NCBI RefSeq assembly: GCF_000001735.4
Contig: NC_003071.7
Location: 8,487,151-8,551,150, forward strand
Length of the DNA: 64,000 bases
Origin: Arabidopsis thaliana
Lineage: Eukaryota; Streptophyta; Magnoliopsida; Brassicales; Brassicaceae
Direction: 5' to 3'
Shown: piece by piece, positions 9,570 to 23,072 of the stretch
Layout: every line of letters begins with the position of its first letter
Numbering within the stretch: the first letter of the stretch is position 1
Notes under the pieces: generated by a model
What the model saw: the letters and a program-made list of their open reading frames with translations, nothing else
Told to the model about the DNA's origin: nothing
Databases searched by the model: none
Made by a program: the position numbers and the translations under genes

Positions 9570-11558
9570 TTACCAATCACTACTAGAGTAGTTATTAGAG
9601 CGGTTGAAATTATAATAACAGTTTAAAGAACAAATGTATAAAACAACATCGGCTTTGGAAACGACCTTAACAATGGAAGGAAGCTTGCATTGAGAGTTAC
9701 ACACATAGCAAAATGGTCTACACATAGAGGTGTTGGATACCACCAAGTCTTCCTCCCATCCTATTTTGGAACCTGGCATATAATATGAGAAGTCTCCCAC
9801 AACGCATGAAATATGCAATATGACACCACAATCATTGCATGTATAGAACCATTTCTTCGAATTCACTTTTGTTTCACATGCTTCACACCAGTATTCTCCA
9901 TCCACACTACTTTCACCACACGACAAGTAAAGAGGATGATCGTCGTATCTATGCCACTTTACTTTCTGCGGTAAAAGAGCACACTTGAAGTCCAAACTAT
10001 AGTCACACTCATCACAGCTAAAGCTTCCTATATCTAGATCCATGTTTTTGCCACATTCCGTACAAGACTTAGAACTACGTTTCGAAAAGTATAAGGGATG
10101 TTGATGGCTTTGGTGCACCAATGGTTCTCGAATTGAACCACATCGTACATCTAGAGTAACCATACGAGTAAGACACTCGTACCTGAAACCGGTGAAACTT
10201 TGCCAACAAAGATCACATGAAGTTTCGTCTGAAGTATCATTTGTGACTAGGGTAAATGGTAGGTTGTCGCAAACATGCCGTTTCTTCCGAGGCAGGTTAG
10301 CACATTTTTGGTGGAGAATGAAGTCACAATTCTCGCAACTGTAGAACGCATCTGAACAGATCTGGAAGACACATGCTTTACATAGTGTGCTTTCATGGAG
10401 AATCCTCCCATCCTTGTTGATTACTAAGTTATGATCATGGCTAAAATGTTTGATCGTGTTATCATCAATCACCTCGAATGGCGCATCTTCCTCTGGCTCT
10501 TCGGGTGTCCCTTCTAGCTCTATCATGTCCCATACATCCTCGTCCGTTGCGCATCTCGAGTGAACAACATAGTTAGAACATTTTGAGCAAGAATAACCCC
10601 CGTAGAAGCCATCAACCTTTTTACGACAAACCCCGCATGTATTTTGCCCATGTCCAAGACGACGAGTGTAGGAGATGCGATGATCGTGGCGGTTGATGTT
10701 TATGACGCGGGGCAAATCGATACACTCCCAATGAATCATGAAGTTGCATTGAAGACAGAAATAAGGGCTTTGATCAGCTTGAGTCCCGCAAGCATTGCAA
10801 GTGAAACCGAGAGGTTTTGAAAGAAGATAAAGTTGATGCTCATGGGTGGTCGGGCTTACAACACTAAGCGGCGGTGGGTTTTCCATACAGCCGCCACATA
10901 TGGTAAAGTTACAAACATCACAGTGGTGAATTCGTCCGTCAAACTTATTCCCGCAAAGAAGACACTTGTTGTCGGCGTAATCGGGTGCTTCTTCACATCT
11001 AAGGAGCTTGAGTGGGTGTTGGGGGTGTAAAACGTGGCTAGCTTGTGGAAAAAGTTTGGTACACTCCACATGAAAGCGTAAATCGCATTTATTACATTTG
11101 TAATGAACAGCATCGAAAACTCCCCATTTGCATGTTTTGCAAAGTTGCACAAAACCGTCACGGGTTCCATCAGAGAGCTGAATCGGATGCTCGTGGACAG
11201 TGGATTCTTCAAGAATAAATTCCAAAGGCAACCTCGTCGCGCAACGAAAATCCAACTTGAAGTCACAAATCGAACAAAGATAACCATTTTCAAACGAAGA
11301 TGGACACTGGCTACAAGAAGCAAGTGGTTCGACATTTATGAGGAGCTTTAGAGGATGGTCTGGATGAGAATAGTGGTTGATTTCTGGTAACGGGTCGGCA
11401 CACTCTTTATGAAACACAGATTCACACCCCAACTCATTGCAATGGTAGCCTCCATATATGTAACCAACATACCCACACCCTTTACAAGCCTTGTAGGAAA
11501 AACGAGTAAAAGGTAACAGCGGATGGTTATGAATTGGTGGTACCTCTACTTTTTCCAT
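9570..11558 (-). CDS. Cys/His-rich DC1 domain protein (copy B)
   Basis: This single exon encodes 662 residues from the ATG at 11558 (MEKVEVPPIHNHPLLPF). The frame stays open for 64 codons further upstream, but that extension has no zinc module and no match to copy A, so the inner ATG is chosen. Repeated DC1 modules match copy A through most of the length. Near-identical stretches include SPYFCLQCNFMIH, ECIDLPRVININRHDHRISY and GTPEE with APFxVIDDNTI. It has the same orientation as copy A and as PRMT1A on its right. Its function is inferred only from the family (zinc-binding C1-like modules). Confidence 0.92.
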   Translation of the reverse strand: MEKVEVPPIHNHPLLPFTRFSYKACKGCGYVGYIYGGYHCNELGCESVFHKECADPLPEINHYSHPDHPLKLLINVEPLASCSQCPSSFENGYLCSICDFKLDFRCATRLPLEFILEESTVHEHPIQLSDGTRDGFVQLCKTCKWGVFDAVHYKCNKCDLRFHVECTKLFPQASHVLHPQHPLKLLRCEEAPDYADNKCLLCGNKFDGRIHHCDVCNFTICGGCMENPPPLSVVSPTTHEHQLYLLSKPLGFTCNACGTQADQSPYFCLQCNFMIHWECIDLPRVININRHDHRISYTRRLGHGQNTCGVCRKKVDGFYGGYSCSKCSNYVVHSRCATDEDVWDMIELEGTPEEPEEDAPFEVIDDNTIKHFSHDHNLVINKDGRILHESTLCKACVFQICSDAFYSCENCDFILHQKCANLPRKKRHVCDNLPFTLVTNDTSDETSCDLCWQSFTGFRYECLTRMVTLDVRCGSIREPLVHQSHQHPLYFSKRSSKSCTECGKNMDLDIGSFSCDECDYSLDFKCALLPQKVKWHRYDDHPLYLSCGESSVDGEYWCEACETKVNSKKWFYTCNDCGVILHISCVVGDFSYYMPGSKIGWEEDLVVSNTSMCRPFCYVCNSQCKLPSIVKVVSKADVVLYICSLNCYYNFNRSNNYSSSDW

Positions 11559-12127
11559 GGTGATCCAAATCAAACCACAGATCTCTTTTGTGATGTTTTT
11601 CTTTTCTATTTTTGTTTCTATCGGATCTCTCAAAGTGGGCATATAACGATGAATAATCAAATAATGCATATGATCAAAATTAATGCCATACCACGTGAAA
11701 TATTGATTATTGTTGCCACTGAGATCCAGCGTCCACGCCATGTGAAACAACTAAAGTCTGACCCAAGGCGATACTTCCAAGGCCTGACTATATCCAATTT
11801 TTAAAGTTTGTTATCGATCCTTCTCTACATCTGAATGAACTTGTTTGTAAGCGGTCAAATCAAATTGTAATTAGTTGTGTGATATATACACTATTGTCGT
11901 ATTTGCTTAGGTTTCTTGAACCAAACGAATATTGTGGTCGAGAGGAACAAGAAACTATCATAGAGGAAGAGACGCACAGTGAGAGAGAAAGAGAGAGATG
12001 GTTAATATCTAATTCTGAAACATAAGCAGCAATAATGGAAACAGTAGAGATACAAATGAGATTTGTCCATCTCAGCCTCAAGATGATGAAAGGTACTTGT
12101 GGGGGATTTTACATCCTCTGAGAGCTT
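11559..12127. other. Spacer between DC1 copy B and PRMT1A
   Basis: This holds the promoter side of DC1 copy B and the PRMT1A 3' UTR. A purine tract (GA)n lies at about 11980-12000. No coding sequence is recognised. Confidence 0.5.
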
Positions 12128-13964
<1,837 letters not shown>

Positions 13965-14714
13965 TTTTTGCGGCAAAGAGAGAGGTTTTGGATGGCTAAC
14001 AGATTCGAATAAGCAAAAAGATTTAGGGTTTTAGGATGGATACGAACTTTATGTTATGTGTATGATTCTATTTCAGCCGCCGGTTCAATTGTTTTTGACA
14101 GATAAACCGGTTTGGTTTATACCGATCCGGTTCGGTTATTGTCGTAATTATAAGGCAGTGTAGATGAAATTTGGAGGAAAAGATTCTGACGCTGGTAGTG
14201 GTGAGTGGTGAGCACGGCCAAAAGGTATGGCTTGCTTACGATCACCGATTCATTCTTCTTTTATTTCGTTTAAGATTCTGATATTTTGGTCTAAAATTCT
14301 TCTTCGCTCTTTTGGATTTTGGTTTTTAGGGGTTTAAAGTTTGTTTTTTTATGTGTTTGAGTCTCAGATCTAATTTGAAATCTCTTCACTGCGATAATGC
14401 TTTTTAGGTTTTGAATTGCTTAATTTTTCCATAATTCGGATTCGTTCGATTTGTTAGTCTGGAATTGAGGACTAGGGTTTTAGTGATTTAGCTTGATATG
14501 TGTGAAAAGCCTTATGCTTTTGGATGCCTTGCTTCTGAAATTACATTTTTTCAGTTTCCTGTTTTAGTTATTGAATTCTATCGTGGAGGTGTATAATGAA
14601 CCATGCTATTGTATATGATGAGCTAATCTTTCTTGTTTAGGCTTAGTTTCTGAGACTCAATTGGTAAATGCTAAACTTGGTTTCTATGATTTTGTAGGAT
14701 TTTGGTATTGAAAA
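13965..14714. promoter_or_regulatory. PRMT1A / ATP synthase g intergenic region with 5' UTR intron
   Basis: PRMT1A and the ATP synthase g gene diverge from here. Repeated ACCGGTT and CCGGTTCGGT motifs lie at 14080-14135. A 5' UTR intron of the right-hand gene is likely, with donor AAG/GTATGG near 14224 and acceptor TTTGTAG at about 14698. AAACCCTAA telo-box motifs lie on the PRMT1A side at about 14023-14032. Confidence 0.45.
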
Positions 14715-15472
14715 ATGGCATCAAAATTGGTTCAACTTCAATCAAAGGCATGTCAGGCTTCAAAGTTTGTGGCCAAGCATGGGAATTCGTACTACAAGCA
14801 ATTGTTGGAGCAGAACAAGCAATACATCCAAGAGCCTGCAACTATAGAGAAGTGCAGTGAATTGTCTAAACAATTGCTCTACACTCGTCTTGCTAGGTCA
14901 TTACCATTTTCTTCTCTCTTTATCTCATGGACATATTTTCAATGGCCATGCTCAAACTATCTTTTATGTATACTTTTGAAACATTAATCTTTAGAGAATG
15001 CTGATGAAATGTGCAAGTTGAATTTGCATTACTCGCGAGTAGGTAGCCTTTTTTGCCTGAAAAAAATATGCTTGAGAATTTGTTATCCTCTAGTAGTTTT
15101 TGTCCTCGATGGAATTGAGCTTGTAAATATCCTTTGATTAGGATAATATATGTGCCTGTCTTGTTTTTCCTGTCTAGATAACACATTATAAGCACCACAT
15201 TGTGTTTTGCTATCAGTTGAAGAGTTCGGCTTTCTGTGATACGCAATCTTGCGTCTATAGCTAATACTCTTCTTACTAACTACAGCATTCCCGGGCGCTA
15301 CGAAACATTTAGGAAAGAAGTAGACTACGCAAAGAACTTATTGAAGAACAGAGCGAATCTGAAGGTGGAAGATGCAGGAATCGCTGCATTGTTTGGCTTA
15401 GAATGCTTTGCTTGGTTTTGCGCAGGTGAAATCGTCGGCAGAGGATTCACTTTCACCGGCTACTACCCTTGA
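14715..15472 (+). CDS. Mitochondrial ATP synthase subunit g
   Basis: Two exons, 14715-14896 and 15286-15472, give 122 residues. Subunit g (ATP20 family) belongs to the membrane Fo sector and supports dimerisation of complex V in the inner mitochondrial membrane. The N-half is a charged helix (LLEQNKQYIQEP, then LSKQLLYTRLA). The C-half has the conserved segments GRYETFRKEVDYA and GIAALFGLECFAW with GEIVGRGFTFTGYYP, which form the single membrane segment at about residues 90-112. The intron splits the serine codon of RLASIPGRY. The length matches the plant family. Confidence 0.95.
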
Positions 15473-16175
15473 AATTGAGACAACAAACAACCAGGTCGCC
15501 GGAATATTCTTCCTGACGCTTGTAACTCCCTCCATATGATTCCTCACTTGAACTATATATACTTCCTCGAATCCATTTATATTTTCAGTTTTTTCCTGAA
15601 ACAGAAGTGTTGGAGCTAAGGGAAAAAAAAACATTTTGGTAAAGCTCTTAATAAGTTGAGAAAAATGCATTTGATACAAGATTCTTCTTTAGATATTTAT
15701 TTTATCCACAAAGTTTAATATCTGTTCACAATATTTAAAACATCAGAGAATTATTTTTTTTAATATATTAAGTGATTGTTAATTGTCGAATAACTTCAAA
15801 AATAGAGGAATATTTGAAAAAAATGTTATTTTGAAGAATTTATGATATTCACAAGAAAATGATTTTTGAGTAAAAAACTGTTATTTTTATTTTGTTTGAG
15901 AAACTGATATCATAGTTGAAGTAAAAATTTAATTTTGCAGCTGATAAATTCAAAAATAGAAATATATAATACATTTATTTGAGTGGACTTAAGATAAAAT
16001 ATTGAATTAACTTCAAATCTCAGCGAGAGAATATTCAAAAAAATAATAATAAAATTTTGGTATGTGCGAGAAAGCAGGAAGACCAATGGGATCTTAAGGA
16101 GACCCAATTGGAATCTTTAGCCACAATTTCGAAACCTTAGCGAAGAAGACAACAACGATTTACGAGACGACGACG
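15473..16175. other. Intergenic spacer
   Basis: This holds the 3' UTR of the ATP synthase g gene to about 15680, then very AT-rich sequence, then the PLA2-beta promoter and leader. No gene is seen. Confidence 0.5.
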
Positions 16176-17399
16176 ATGATGTTTCGCACTTCATTGATGC
16201 GTTTCGCGGCAGCTTTCTTCGCCATTGTCTTCGTCGTTCTCGTCGGTGTCGCTCGCAGTGAGGTTCGATTTGGTTCTGTGTTTTTCTCTGTTTCCCAAAT
16301 TAGACGAAAGGAATCACATTCTTGTAGGCATTGACTTAATTGGAACCTTGCCAAAAATCTGATTTTGACAATGATGTTTTTGCTAATTTCACTTCACTTT
16401 ATGTCTCTGTGTTTTATTGTTTCTTGCGGTAATTTCGAACAATGAATTGATTTTGTGTCTTGTTTGTTGCATCAAATTGTTACAGGAGTGTACAAGAACT
16501 TGCATTGCACAGAATTGTGACAGTAAGATTACAACTTTTCTGAAGTTTCCTTAGGTTTTTTAGCTTTTTAGCTGACTCACATGTATGTTTGTTTCAGCTC
16601 TTTCTATTCGATATGGGAAGTATTGTGGGATTGGACATTCTGGTTGTCCTGGTGAGGAGCCTTGTGATGATCTTGATGCTTGTTGTAAGATCCATGACCA
16701 TTGTGTTGAGTTAAACGGTAATCAATCAAGAATACGCAAATCCCTTACTGCTGTGTTAAATATGGATCTGCACGAAAAGGTCTAGTTACCGTTCTTAGGT
16801 GTACTAGGAATTGGGATGTAGTTTTGGTATTATCATCTGGAAAGGTTTACACTGGCCAATATTGTATGCCCATTAGGTCTCTATAAACAGAGCTGAGATA
16901 AACTGGAAATTAGCTACAGAGTTAGTATGAATGTAAGTTGGCTTGATTAGTCCTTGGATTTGAGATTGTAGTCAATCTGGTCTGTCCGGTTTCTCTACAC
17001 AAATTGTGTAATGCAGAGTGCTAAGATATCAAGTATGATAAATCTCTTAAGGCCTATAAGGCTCAGATGATCATAAGTAACTCTGCTGCTTTGATTCATT
17101 GTTCTTAAGCTATAGTTTCACTGATTCAAATGCTAAACTTTTGGTCTTGAGTTAACAAGGTTACGATGAAATAATCGCATTTTTGCTTCCTATTTGCAGG
17201 TATGACTAACATAAGCTGCCATAAGAAGTTCCAGCGATGCGTAAACAGGCTAAGCAAAGCGATAAAACAGTCTAAAAACAAAAAGGTTGGATTTTCCACA
17301 AAGTGCCCTTATTCAGTAGTCATACCTACGGTGAATCAAGGAATGGATATTGGAATCTTATTCAGTCAATTAGGTAATGATATGAAAACAGAGCTATGA
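16176..17399 (+). CDS. PLA2-BETA: Secretory phospholipase A2 beta
   Basis: This low-molecular-weight Ca2+-dependent enzyme cleaves the sn-2 acyl chain of phospholipids. Four exons, 16176-16262, 16486-16522, 16598-16717 and 17200-17399, give 147 residues. A signal peptide (residues 1-28, hydrophobic FAAAFFAIVFVVLVGVARS) is followed by the Ca2+ loop YGKYCGIGHSGCPG at 47-60. The catalytic site CCKIHDHC at 70-77 contains the His74/Asp75 pair. Twelve cysteines match the plant sPLA2 pattern of six disulfides. The C-terminus KTEL is an ER-retention type signal, consistent with action in the secretory pathway. The family is known for roles in cell elongation, gravitropism and stomatal opening. Confidence 0.97.
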
Positions 17400-18042
17400 G
17401 TTTTGCTTCTCATATACCCTGGTCTTGGGGGCATCACATTGGTGTTGGAACTAAAGCTTACCACAGAAAATTTGTTACTGATTGATGATTACCTTATTTA
17501 TTGCAATTGCAAGTTGCTGATAGATTACATGTATGAAGCGATGGTACTACGTGAATCTGTACTATACACAATGCAAGTTTTGATCGGAAACTGTTCTCTA
17601 TTCTTATGTTACACCATATCTCGATTTCAAGTTATGAATCATGATCAACCAAAGAAAGTGCAAAAACATTAGTTACAAGTAGAATATTATTTGATTTGTT
17701 TAAGTCATTAGTTACAATCATGATCTATATTGTAATAGTTCTGGATTATGTTCTATCCATCCATCAATGGCAAGGTTTGTTTATTTTAATTCACCATTGC
17801 AAACGTATGAAAAAACTATAGACGAAAAGTGAAACTAGAAACTTAAACTGTTAACACAACACAAAACATATCCATGTCAGAACTTTTCATCAATTCGTGG
17901 TAACGAAATCATAAACAACAAAAGGTAAAGAAAAACCTAGAATTCGGAGCAGTTAACTAGACAAAAAAAAACCTCCACAAACCAATCTATAGTCATAGTC
18001 TAAAAACAAACACACAACTTTCTCCGATTAAAAAGGGACGAG
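17400..18042. other. Convergent 3' region
   Basis: PLA2-beta and the unknown minus-strand gene at 18043 converge here. Both 3' UTRs are expected in this stretch. An 89-codon plus-strand frame at 17403 lies in the 3' UTR and is not called. Confidence 0.5.
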
Positions 18043-18420
18043 CTATTCTGTTAGGCGCGAAGATTTGGAATTAGGGTTTGGTGAGTCGGCTTCATTCTCG
18101 ATCATCTCAGAATCAGCCAAGATTTCATCGACGAGTATAGTTAAAGAAGCTGGCGGGTTTTGTGGGGTTTGCGTCACGGGATCAGCGCCAATGTCAAGGA
18201 GCGATAAGGAAGTAGAAACCTCATTAAGATTTTGTGTCATGGTCGAAGGCGTTGTTCCCATCTTTGCACGATCTTCTACAGCTTCTTCATCAAACTCCGT
18301 ACTCATGATATCCGTGAAGTCAAAGAGTTTCGCCGCTGTCTCATCATCATACAACATAGCGGCGACTTTCGCCAATGCATAGAGATTCGACCACATCTTG
18401 TCCTCGTTGTATGTAGTCAT
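18043..18420 (-). CDS. Small acidic protein of unknown function
   Basis: The single exon encodes 125 residues from the ATG at 18420 (MTTYNEDKMWSNLYALAKVA). The frame is open slightly upstream but without another ATG. The N-terminus forms a likely helix (NLYALAKVAAMLYDDETAAK), followed by DIMSTEFDEEAVEDRAK. The remainder is Ser/Thr/Pro- and Asp/Glu-rich and probably disordered. There is no signal peptide, membrane segment or zinc motif. I do not recognise a family. A putative transcript leader with CT-rich sequence lies at 18480-18510. The gene is probably real because its codon use resembles neighbouring genes and it has a clean ATG context and leader. Confidence 0.7.
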   Translation of the reverse strand: MTTYNEDKMWSNLYALAKVAAMLYDDETAAKLFDFTDIMSTEFDEEAVEDRAKMGTTPSTMTQNLNEVSTSLSLLDIGADPVTQTPQNPPASLTILVDEILADSEMIENEADSPNPNSKSSRLTE

Positions 18421-19188
18421 TGTGATCGGACCTAAACTCGAGTTCTGAAAGCGTGGGTAAGAAGGCAATATCAGAGAGATAAAAAAAAAGTGAATGAGAA
18501 TGAGAAAGAGAAGAGCCTTTGTTTATATACCTTTTTGTTCTGATACACAATCAGGTGTCTACACCCTAAAACCTAGCCAAATATTTACTCTTCTTTTCCT
18601 TTATTCCTTTTTCCTTTTTCCTTTTAGTTACCTTAGTACAAAAGTTTAACTATTGTAATTAGACACTAATTTATAAATGTACCAAAAGTCCAAAGCAAAC
18701 AACAAAAATTGCAAATAGAAAATTGAAAATAATCTTATGCATTTTCTAATAAATCATACGGAAAAGGAAATTAATAATTAATTAGATTGAAAAGTCAGTC
18801 CACGGTATGTATCTGTTTCGTGGAACGTGCACCGTTACACAGAGGATCCTGCATTTTCCTTTTACAAGTAGTAAATTACGGTTTAAATCGGTTTAGTCAT
18901 TACACGTCAATCAAAACATACTGTATAATATAAAAGGGTTTCGCGGAGTCCAACCTATTTTTATATATTTAATAGTTGTATATTCTTCATCTTCTTCTTC
19001 GTCTTCTCTGAATCAATTTCTTACGCTTCTTCTGGGATAGGTCCCCCGCGAAAAATTCCATTCTTCAGATCATAGATTTGCGTCTGATCTATATAACAAA
19101 CAAAAAAAAAAAAAAACTAATCTATTATTCTAGCTTTTATACCTGATTCGATCAATTTCCGAGGTTTTTTTTGCTAAATTTCGTGTAC
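18421..19188. promoter_or_regulatory. Divergent promoter region, unknown gene / IST1-like gene
   Basis: This holds an AT-rich spacer, then TTCATCTTCTTCTTCGTCTT pyrimidine repeats at 18985-19010 in the presumed leader of the IST1-like gene. A poly-A tract lies at 19102-19115. No coding sequence is seen. Confidence 0.45.
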
Positions 19189-22100
19189 ATGAAGAAGGTG
19201 CTTCAAAGAGGTTTTAAGCCTGCAAAATGGTAATAAATTCAATTCTGGGGTTTTTCTTTTTTCCTATCTTCTGTATGTCTTGAAGTTATGTCAAAATCTC
19301 CAGATTCTATTTATGTTCGAACCTTTTTTTTTGGGTAAGAGAATTATTATACTGTTTCATCCGTTGGTTTAGTTTCTTGAGGTTTTATTGAATTTATATA
19401 ATGCAGCAAAACAGCTTTGCAAATGGCGAATTCACGCCTGAAGATACTCAAGAACAAGAAGGAGATTCAGATTAAACAGCTGAGGAGAGAATTAGCTCAA
19501 TTGCTCGAATCTGGACAAACCCCTACTGCTAGGATTCGGGTAACCAATACTCTGTTTCTGTGACAGATTTTTTTTTTTTTTTTGCAAATTTTGGGAATGT
19601 GGAATCTTAGTTTCAGAGAATCTGAGTTTCACTTGTTTTTTTTTGCTAAAATTGGGAATGTTGTTATGTTTTTATCTCAGGTGGAACATGTTGTTAGGGA
19701 AGAGAAGACAGTGGCGGCTTATGAGCTCATTGGAATATACTGTGAACTTCTTGTTGTTCGTTTAGGTGTTATTGAATCACAGAAGTAAGAAAGATTTGCC
19801 CTTTATACAATGTTGACACTCCTTATTGCTGTTGTTCTTGTTGTTATGTTCTAATGTATAATGGATTGAATGTTGTGATGTTATTGCAGAAATTGCCCCA
19901 TTGATCTGAAAGAAGCTGTCACAAGTGTCTTGTTTGCTTCCCAGAGGTTATCAGATGTTCCAGAGCTCTCAGAGATCTTTAAGCAATTCACAACCAAGTA
20001 TGGCAAGGATTTTTCTACCTCTGCTGTTGAGTTGCGTCCGGATTCTGGTGTTAGTCGCCTGGTAAGTGGCTGTGTTTCTTAGTCTTTGATGGTGATTTTA
20101 TATTAAGAACCCTTGTTGATTATGATTGTTGTTTTCTAGTTGGTCGAAAAATTGTCTGCCAAAGCCCCTGATGGTCCAACAAAGGTCAAAATTTTGATGG
20201 CAATCGCTGAGGAGCATAATGTCGTCTGGGAGGCACAATCTTTCGTCGAATCAGATCCAAAAGATACCGAGTTGTTGGTAAGTTATCACGTTTCAGAGTA
20301 AAGGCATCAGTTGTTTTATCTACTCGCTAATGTTAACCATAAGTTTTACTTTGCTTCTGTTTTAGAATGGAGCAAACTCGTTTCAGCCAGCGAGTAGTAT
20401 GAACATGGATTCATCTATAAACTCGAACAAGGAACAGCCTCCAAACATCCATGCTCCAGCTACTGTCAATGCTCATCATGGATCAAGTGAAAGACATCAT
20501 TCCCCAGAGAACTCTTATGCAAATGGTGGAAGATCTTCAAGCCGTAGTAATAATGTTACTTCTGGGAAGGCTGATGACTACTATCATTCGAAAGCGAGAC
20601 CTTCTCGTAAGCGGTTTTCTTCTGCTATTTCTGTATTTTTTTTATATTATGAGTCATTTAACGGAGTTTTTATGTTTGACAGGATCTAGGCCTGATGAAG
20701 GAGAATGTAGAAATCCAAATCATGGCTATGAGAATTCATCTTCAAGAAATAAGCAGAAATGGGAACCAGAATTTGTTGATTCCACAGACGCTGCACGTGC
20801 TGCTGCTGAAGCTGCTGAAAGAGCAAGTTTCGCTGCTAGAGCAGCTGCCGAACTTTCGAACAAAGAAAGGATGACGAGGCAGGATTCCACACAGTCGCAT
20901 ATATCCTCTGCATCTGTAAATCTCAGAAACGAGCCTTCACATCGACGTGACAGATCGAATGCACAAAGAGAAAGTTTTTCTGAAGATCATGTTTCGCCTC
21001 GACGAAATGTTAGGATGCAGTATGAAGATATGGACAGAACCAGGCAAGACAGATATGATAGGGCAGAACAGATTCCTCCTGTAGATCAGCCATCAGGAAG
21101 ACATTCCGTGGATAACTCGAGAAATAACGGTTCCTTTGGTAGAGAGAAGCAGCCAAGCCAGGATGAGACGGATATAAATGTTGGTTACTCAGAAGATGTT
21201 CACCTCAGGAAGCAGTCAAGTCGGGTTTCATCACATTCACATTCAAGCAATTATTCTGATGAGAATGACCTTGGCTCAGATTTTATGAAGTCACCAAGCA
21301 TCGTGGAGGAAAACATATTTGCCACTGAATATGATCACCAATCTCAGAGCAGCTTTAAAGATATAGATTCCCATGATCATGGACATGATGATGATGCTGC
21401 AGCTACTGATAATTATGATGACTATAGTTCATTTTTTTATCAACCTAAATTTCATGCGGAAGATAATCATTATCAAGATGAAATTGATCATGGTGTAGGA
21501 TTCTCATTGCTTGGCAGCAAAACATCTGCTTCAGCTGCTTCGTGGAGCTTCAAAGGAGATCATAGTAAGTCCCATGGAAAACACAGCAGCTCGAGCTCAC
21601 AAGTTTTCCAAGAGAACCCAAGTTCCCGATTATTTGATGATGTCTCTACAAGTCCTCCGGCTTCTTACCATGAGCCTGACCCACATGCCAAGTTTGACAA
21701 TTATGGTCCAAACTCAGAAAGCGATGGTGATCAGCCTATAGACAAAGTTTCTGGAGATGTACATGAGAGGGGGAATCTGACATCTGATCGATCTCACAAA
21801 TTTAAAGTCTCTGATTCTGCTGGACACGAAGTTTTCCCTTTAGACACAGAAGAACACACAGATAATTCAAGGACACGGGAAGAATCAGATTCAGACTCAG
21901 AGCCTCAGCTTGGTCTGAGGCTTGGAGCTTTGGCCGGTGGATTTAGGAACAAAAAGACACTCCCACCCTACAGAATGAGTTCGGCATCGTCCAAGGCTGA
22001 AAAGGAATATATCCAAATCGATGATTTTGGTCAGTCTAGCAGAAAAGATCTTTACAGTAAGAAAGCAAGCAACACCGAGACAAGACCAAGTTTTATGCCT

Positions 22101-22667
22101 CCTCATCCATCTTCTAGTGATGAAGACGACTCAGACATGCAACATCCAGGAAGAACAGAAACAAAATCAGATTCCTTATATAGTCATTCCCGTGTCAACC
22201 ATGATGACTCGGAGGAAGAAAAACTCCCAACACGGTCTTCTTCAAGAATTCAAGAGAGGAGTCATAAGCCATCAACAGGAATAAGGGTTCAGAAGAGAAC
22301 GAACTTCAAGATGCCAGTTTCAGCATCGTCTGAAGATGAGGAAGAAGTCGAAAGAGAGGCTGCACGCATCAATGCCAAGCCAAATAAAACAACCGGGTAT
22401 GGGTTCTCTCTAAGGACAAAGGGCCAATCGAAAGCTAATGAGAAACATTCATTACCAGTGACAACGAAGAAAACCGACAAAGAGTCTCATGATCAGCCAT
22501 CTCCAAGGACAGTAACTTCCAGCCATGTTCCACAAACTGTAAAATCACCCGATCCAGACACCCCATCCAGGGAGAGGGAGAGAGCTAGTCATGTTCACCC
22601 CAACCTCCCAGAATATGACGATATCTTTGCAAGGCTCGGAGCGCTTCGTGCTCCCAGTCGACGCTGA
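19189..22667 (+). CDS. IST1-like protein (ESCRT-III / Vps4 regulator)
   Basis: Seven exons, 19189-19229, 19407-19539, 19681-19784, 19890-20061, 20140-20277, 20366-20606 and 20683-22667, give 937 residues. The first ~180 residues are an IST1 domain (CKTALQMANSRLKILKNKKE, then REEKTVAAYELIGIYCELLVVRL, then SVLFASQRLSDVPEL). The family binds ESCRT-III (CHMP1-like) and the LIP5/Vps4 machinery for multivesicular-body sorting. The long tail is low-complexity and Ser/Asp/Arg-rich, with an Ala-rich helix DAARAAAEAAERASFAARAA. It contains repeated acidic-serine blocks such as SSDEDDSDMQ and SASSEDEEEVEREAAR, and ends near EYDDIFARLGALRAPSRR. Plants have many IST1-like genes and this is one with a long tail. 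Confidence 0.93.
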
Positions 22668-23072
22668 ATCTGCTCATCTTGTCCTTCTGTTCATATATAT
22701 ATTCTTTCACACGGAAAACAGTTCCCCTCATTCTTTACTCTGACTGAATTTGATATTCTTACACGTTATACAGATTGAAGTAGTGGTGTGATTCTGCTTG
22801 GTCTTGATTGGTTTTCCTTGTCTTTTTTTTTTTTGTGTGGATAAACAGAATAGAAAATAACTATTTGCGAAGAGAAAGATTTTATAATACCATTCGAAAT
22901 GTTGTCATAATAGAAATAAATTTTGTTCTCTAATTCTCCATCTTGCTGAAACTGCAGTGCAAGAAAACAAACAAACAAACAAACAATGTCGAAAAAGCCA
23001 GACAAATGACATGTTATGGCAGGGTTTGACATATCAAAGTCCCTCCATCAGAGTTTCTTTCCGTATTGCAGT
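22668..23072. other. Convergent 3' region, IST1-like / RPS15aB
   Basis: The 3' UTRs of two converging genes are expected here. A short (AAAC)n tract, four to five units, lies at about 22967-22984. Nothing else is recognised. Confidence 0.5.

Noticed and set aside
11559-11750. 64-codon N-terminal extension of DC1 copy B
   Set aside because: It has no DC1 module, no match to copy A, and falls in the expected leader; the inner ATG at 11558 is preferred.
17403-17672. 89-codon plus-strand ORF right after PLA2-beta
   Set aside because: It begins 3 bp after the stop in the 3' UTR with a non-ATG first codon and no recognisable motif.
20399-20689. Plus-strand ORF reading through the IST1-like exon 6 into its intron
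   Set aside because: It is exon 6 plus retained intron 6; the splice at 20606/20683 restores the long final exon frame.
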